Shown: one piece after another, positions 5,348-7,638 of the stretch | How positions within the stretch are numbered: the first letter of the stretch is position 1 | How the letters are laid out: every line of letters starts with the position of its first letter | Assembly (NCBI GenBank): GCA_052148155.1 | Contig: JBKQIY010000010.1 | Location: 1-7,638, forward strand | Direction of reading: 5' to 3' | From: JBBQER01 sp052148155 | GTDB taxonomy: Bacteria > Actinomycetota > Acidimicrobiia > IMCC26256 > PALSA-610 | DNA length: 7,638 nt | Notes under the pieces: model-generated | Database searches by the model: none | Told to the model about the DNA's origin: nothing | The model's input: only the letters and a program-made list of their open reading frames with translations | Program-made: the position numbers and the translations under genes

Positions 5348-6332
5348 ATGGGTGATCATTGGCGCCTGGGTCTCGTCGAGCGGTCAGTACTCGAGGCGAT
5401 GGACGAACTCGGCGCGCGGCCCCGATCGGCCGTACATGAAGTGCTCACGTTTTGTGCAGTTCCTGGCAGACGAGCACCTCATCACGCCGCGGTACAGCTA
5501 TGACGCCCTTTGCACCCTCTCGCAGCCGTGGCTGTTACACATCCCGCTGGTCGACTTCCACGGCAACAACGGCTCGGCCGATTATCCGTCCGCACCAGCG
5601 TCCTTCACCGAGGCGCGTTTATCCCGGGCGGGTCAGGCCGCGCTCGCCGCCGAGCGCGGCACGGAGTCGCTGGTCCCGCTGCAGTTGATCAACGGTGACC
5701 TGCACGCCGACGGCCTTGCTCCTCCCTTTTCGCCGAAAGGCGTTTTCGACGCGCTTTTCGCGCTGCTCGACAACCCGAACCTCTCCGACGAGCAGATCAT
5801 CGAACGTGTGGGTCCGCCATCCTCTCCGACCAGATGCGACGCGGCGTGCGAGCTGAGCGTCCTCGCGGCTGGGGAACGGACCACACTCGTATGGACGGCG
5901 AACGTACGCCAACAGGTCGTCGAGCAGAGCACGCTGTTCGTCGTCTCGAACCTGCCGCTGAGTATCGGCGACGACAGGGTCGTCGAGACGCTCAGTGCAC
6001 GCGTCGAAATGATGCACCGCGACGATCCCGAGTGGGAGCCGTGCGATTTCGACGGGGACACCTGGACTCCGAAAGGGCGCTCATTCCTCATACCGCTCAA
6101 GGACGTCCGCAATGGCTCCTGGGGTGCGGGCTGGGGAGAACAGGCGAAGATCGTGTGCGAGCCGCTGGCTGGCGCCGACCTCGCTACCTGCCAACGGGAG
6201 ATAACTTCAACGTGGGGTGTCAGAATCGAACGGCCGGTCCAGCTCGCAGCACCGCTGCCGCAACTCGTGCGTGAACTCGTCGACACCGACAGCGCGGCGC
6301 AACGCGCTGCCCTCTCGAAGCTCGCCGAGTAG
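5348..6332 (+). pseudogene. Stand-alone GyrA/ParC-like breakage-reunion domain, Tyr to Phe, frameshifted
   Basis: A divergent relative of the type II topoisomerase A-subunit core. From ATG 5348 the first frame reads MGDHWRLGLVERSVLEAMDE and LGARP; the CCCC run at 5420-5423 then holds one C too many. With three C's the text continues DRPYMKCSRFV and the product is 327 residues. It aligns with GyrA: GLVERSVLEAMDELG with GLKPVHRRVLYAMxxLG; YDALCTLSQPWLLHIPLVDF, then HGNNGS, with YDTIVRMAQPFSLRYMLVDG then QGNFGS; ASFTEARLS with AMRYTEIRLA; a winged-helix/tower part follows (PLQLINGDLHADGLAPPFSP, VFDALFALLDNP, LPLSIGDDRVVETL). The catalytic Tyr is Phe86 (TTC, 5604-5606), the preceding Arg is Ser, and the HPHGD motif is replaced by ITPR. 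There is no ATPase partner or C-terminal pinwheel domain. DNA cleavage is unlikely. No clear Shine-Dalgarno precedes 5348, so the start is uncertain. Confidence 0.75.
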
Positions 6333-6356
6333 AGCACCGCTCGGCGCATCGAGGGC
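6309..6356 (+). terminator. Hairpin spanning the stop codon of the GyrA-like gene
   Basis: The inner stem CGCCGAG (6323-6329) pairs with CTCGGCG (6340-6346) around a loop that includes the TAG stop at 6330-6332. An outer stem, GCCCTC (6309-6314) with GAGGGC (6351-6356), extends it with an internal loop. The structure is strong but has no U-tract. An intrinsic terminator without U-tract is the simplest reading. Confidence 0.4.
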
Positions 6357-6387
6357 AGGAACGGCACATCGAAACGGCTCGCGCTCG

Positions 6388-6413
6388 GGAGTGCTTTACG
6401 GACACTTGGGTGC
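6388..6413 (+). repeat. 26-bp intergenic repeat, copy 3
   Basis: The sequence is GGAGTGCTTTACGGACACTT then GGGTGC, 21 of 26 positions identical to copy 1. It lies just after the GyrA-like gene, so the three copies are all intergenic, all in the same orientation, and each sits between successive genes from 4534 to 6648. Confidence 0.6.
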
Positions 6414-6470
6414 GCGAGTTCGTGTCGCATGACGGCGCGTGATGGGCTGTGGACGGGGCAAACTGGTCGT

Positions 6471-6566
6471 GTGCAACGCCGACCCGGTACGGGAAACCGC
6501 CACCGATGGCTCGCCGGATACCTCGTGCTACTCGCGCTGGTGTGTCTTAGCTTATTGCGGCGCTAA
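6471..6566 (+). CDS. Possible 31-residue single-helix membrane peptide
   Basis: From GTG 6471 the frame reads a basic start (VQRRPGTGNRHR) followed by a clean hydrophobic stretch (WLAGYLVLLALVCLSLL) and RR-stop. A purine-rich GGACGGGG lies about 12 nt upstream. The layout is that of a small single-pass membrane protein, but the length is short enough to arise by chance. A competing frame (start 6439, stop 6648) encodes an unconvincing Cys-rich 69-residue peptide. Confidence 0.25.
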   Translation: MQRRPGTGNRHRWLAGYLVLLALVCLSLLRR

Positions 6567-6596
6567 TCGGGTTAGCTGCAATGCCGTTCAGTTAGG
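6547..6596. promoter_or_regulatory. TTAGC/GCTAA elements upstream of the ABC genes
   Basis: In an unusually AT-rich patch there are TTAGC (6547-6551), GCTAA (6562-6566), TTAGC (6572-6576) and TTAGG (6592-6596). GCTAA and the second TTAGC form a perfect inverted repeat with a 5-nt spacer. The spacing (15, 10 and 20 nt between starts) and the position 50-100 bp before the ABC start suit an operator or promoter zone. No -35/-10 pair with good spacing was found. Confidence 0.35.
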
Positions 6597-6647
6597 TTTG
6601 GTGCGTTGGCTGGACCTGTGCGAAGAGGAATTGAAAGGCGGCGCGTG

Positions 6648-7367
6648 ATGTTGCGCCTGGTACGGGTCACGAAGACATATCCCGACGGTCCAGGAACAAT
6701 CAAGGCGTTGGATGCAGTCGATCTCGAAGTCGGGGACGGGTCGTTCGTCGCGGTGATGGGCCCGAGCGGTTCGGGCAAGACGACCCTCGCGTTGATTGCT
6801 GCGGGGGTCGAAACGCCGACGTCTGGAGAGGTATGGCTCGACGAGCTCGACGTAGCACACGCCAGGAAGGCGAAGCGTGCGGTGCTGCGCCGCCAGCATG
6901 TCGGTGTCGTGTTCCAAAGCGGTGAGCTCGATCCGCTCCTTTCGGCTGCGGAGAACGTCGCGCTGCCGCTCCGTCTGGACGGCTGGCGCGCGTCGCGGGC
7001 GGGCGCGGCCGCTCACGACGCGCTGAATCGCTGTGCGGTCGAGGGTCTCGCCAGCCGGTTTCCGGGTGAGCTCAGCGGCGGCCAACGTCAACGCATCGCG
7101 GTGGCGCGTGCCGTCGTCGGGGAGCGCCGCCTGGTGGTGGCCGACGAGCCGACCGCGTCGGTCGACACCGCGACTGGGCGTGCGATTGCTGAGCTCCTGG
7201 CGAGTCTCGCAGCCGATGGTGTTGGGGTCCTCATGACAACGCACGACTCGCGTCTGGCCGGTTTCGCCGACGAGGTCATCGTGTTGCGCGACGGCGCGCG
7301 TGTGCAAGCGGCCGCCCCGACCGTTGGACATGGCCCGCACGACAGGTGGGAAGAGACGAACTCATGA
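6648..7367 (+). CDS. ABC transporter ATP-binding protein, MacB/LolD-like
   Basis: A 239-residue ATPase subunit with the full motif set: Walker A GPSGSGKTT (38-46), Q-loop Gln90, signature LSGGQRQR (142-149), Walker B RLVVADEP (161-168), D-loop SVD (171-173) and H-loop His199. The QSGELDPLLSAAENVALPL segment and overall length match the exporter/extrusion class (MacB, LolD, FtsE-like) that pairs with FtsX-type permeases. It acts at the inner face of the membrane, powering its permease partner; the substrate is unknown. The start is ATG 6648 with GAAAGG (6633-6638) nine nt upstream; GTG 6645 and TTG 6606 are in-frame alternatives. The end overlaps the next gene by four nt (ATGA), so the two are co-translated. 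Confidence 0.93.
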   Translation: MLRLVRVTKTYPDGPGTIKALDAVDLEVGDGSFVAVMGPSGSGKTTLALIAAGVETPTSGEVWLDELDVAHARKAKRAVLRRQHVGVVFQSGELDPLLSAAENVALPLRLDGWRASRAGAAAHDALNRCAVEGLASRFPGELSGGQRQRIAVARAVVGERRLVVADEPTASVDTATGRAIAELLASLAADGVGVLMTTHDSRLAGFADEVIVLRDGARVQAAAPTVGHGPHDRWEETNS

Positions 7368-7638
7368 GTGCGTTCGCGGTCGCCGCACGCGAAGGCACTC
7401 GTCTCGTTCGGTCGTCTCCGACTCGCGGCCTTATCGTCGCGGTCACGATCGCCGGTGCGACGGCACTGGGTGTACGCGAAGTTGGAGGACCGGTCGCGGT
7501 CGGCTGTGTGGCGCTGTCCGTCGCCGTGACTGTCGTCGCGCGCCGCTCGCCGCGACCGGAACGAATGATGAGCGCGAGCGCATGGTCGCGGGCCGGGGCG
7601 AGAAGATTTGCGATCTGGATGTCAGGTTCGGTCAAAGC
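7364..7638 (+). CDS. ABC transporter permease, N-terminal part
   Basis: The gene starts at ATG 7364 inside the ATPase stop and runs off the right edge; 91 codons are visible. An N-terminal basic, amphipathic stretch (REGTRLVRSSPTR) is followed by two predicted membrane helices (GLIVAVTIAGATALGV and VAVGCVALSVAVTVVA) with a very short loop between them. A cytoplasmic-looking basic segment follows. The permease role rests mainly on the coupling to the ATPase; the two closely spaced helices are not the single anchor helix usual at the start of FtsX/MacB permeases, so the subfamily is uncertain. Confidence 0.75.
   Translation, partial: MSAFAVAAREGTRLVRSSPTRGLIVAVTIAGATALGVREVGGPVAVGCVALSVAVTVVARRSPRPERMMSASAWSRAGARRFAIWMSGSVK

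Noticed and set aside
5633..6430. 265-codon minus-strand frame
   Set aside because: It is antisense to the GyrA-like gene, which has clear family similarity; the antisense translation is Ser/Arg-rich with no motif.
6439..6648. 69-codon frame ending in TGATG overlap with the ABC gene
   Set aside because: The overlap looks operon-like, but the peptide is Cys-rich without domain or helix pattern, lacks a Shine-Dalgarno, and crosses the AT-rich regulatory patch.

Overview
The window is GC-rich DNA, probably from an actinobacterium. Supporting signs are GC-ending codons, GTG-type starts, overlapping stop/start junctions, a lipoprotein with a Ser/Thr/Gly-rich linker after its lipobox, and terminator-like hairpins without U-tracts. 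No ribosomal or other phylogenetic marker is present, so the assignment stays loose.

Left part (1-870): a mobile-element remnant. It holds a one-base-frameshifted excisionase-type helix-turn-helix gene on the minus strand and, behind it, two clusters of 12-bp tandem repeats. No integrase is visible; one would be expected beyond the left edge. Centre-left (872-3174): the most interesting unit, a tightly coupled three-gene operon on the plus strand. It encodes a TIGR04255-family protein, a helix-turn-helix protein and an unrecognised 255-residue protein with QGDIL and SHDC motifs. The junctions overlap by 1 and 4 nt. A perfect 9-bp inverted repeat covers the promoter/start region. This looks like a self-regulated accessory module (defence- or toxin-antitoxin-like) of unknown function.

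Right part (3454-6356): a frameshifted secreted lipoprotein (minus), a four-helix membrane protein built from a duplicated two-helix unit (plus), and a frameshifted stand-alone GyrA-like breakage-reunion domain in which the catalytic tyrosine reads as phenylalanine (plus). Three copies of a 26-bp intergenic repeat lie around these genes. Far right (6648-7638): an ABC exporter ATPase and the start of its translationally coupled permease, preceded by a region rich in TTAGC/GCTAA elements.

Three genes (excisionase, lipoprotein, GyrA-like) are each broken by a single-base indel at or beside a short C/G run. Systematic base-calling error is as likely as real decay; raw reads would decide.
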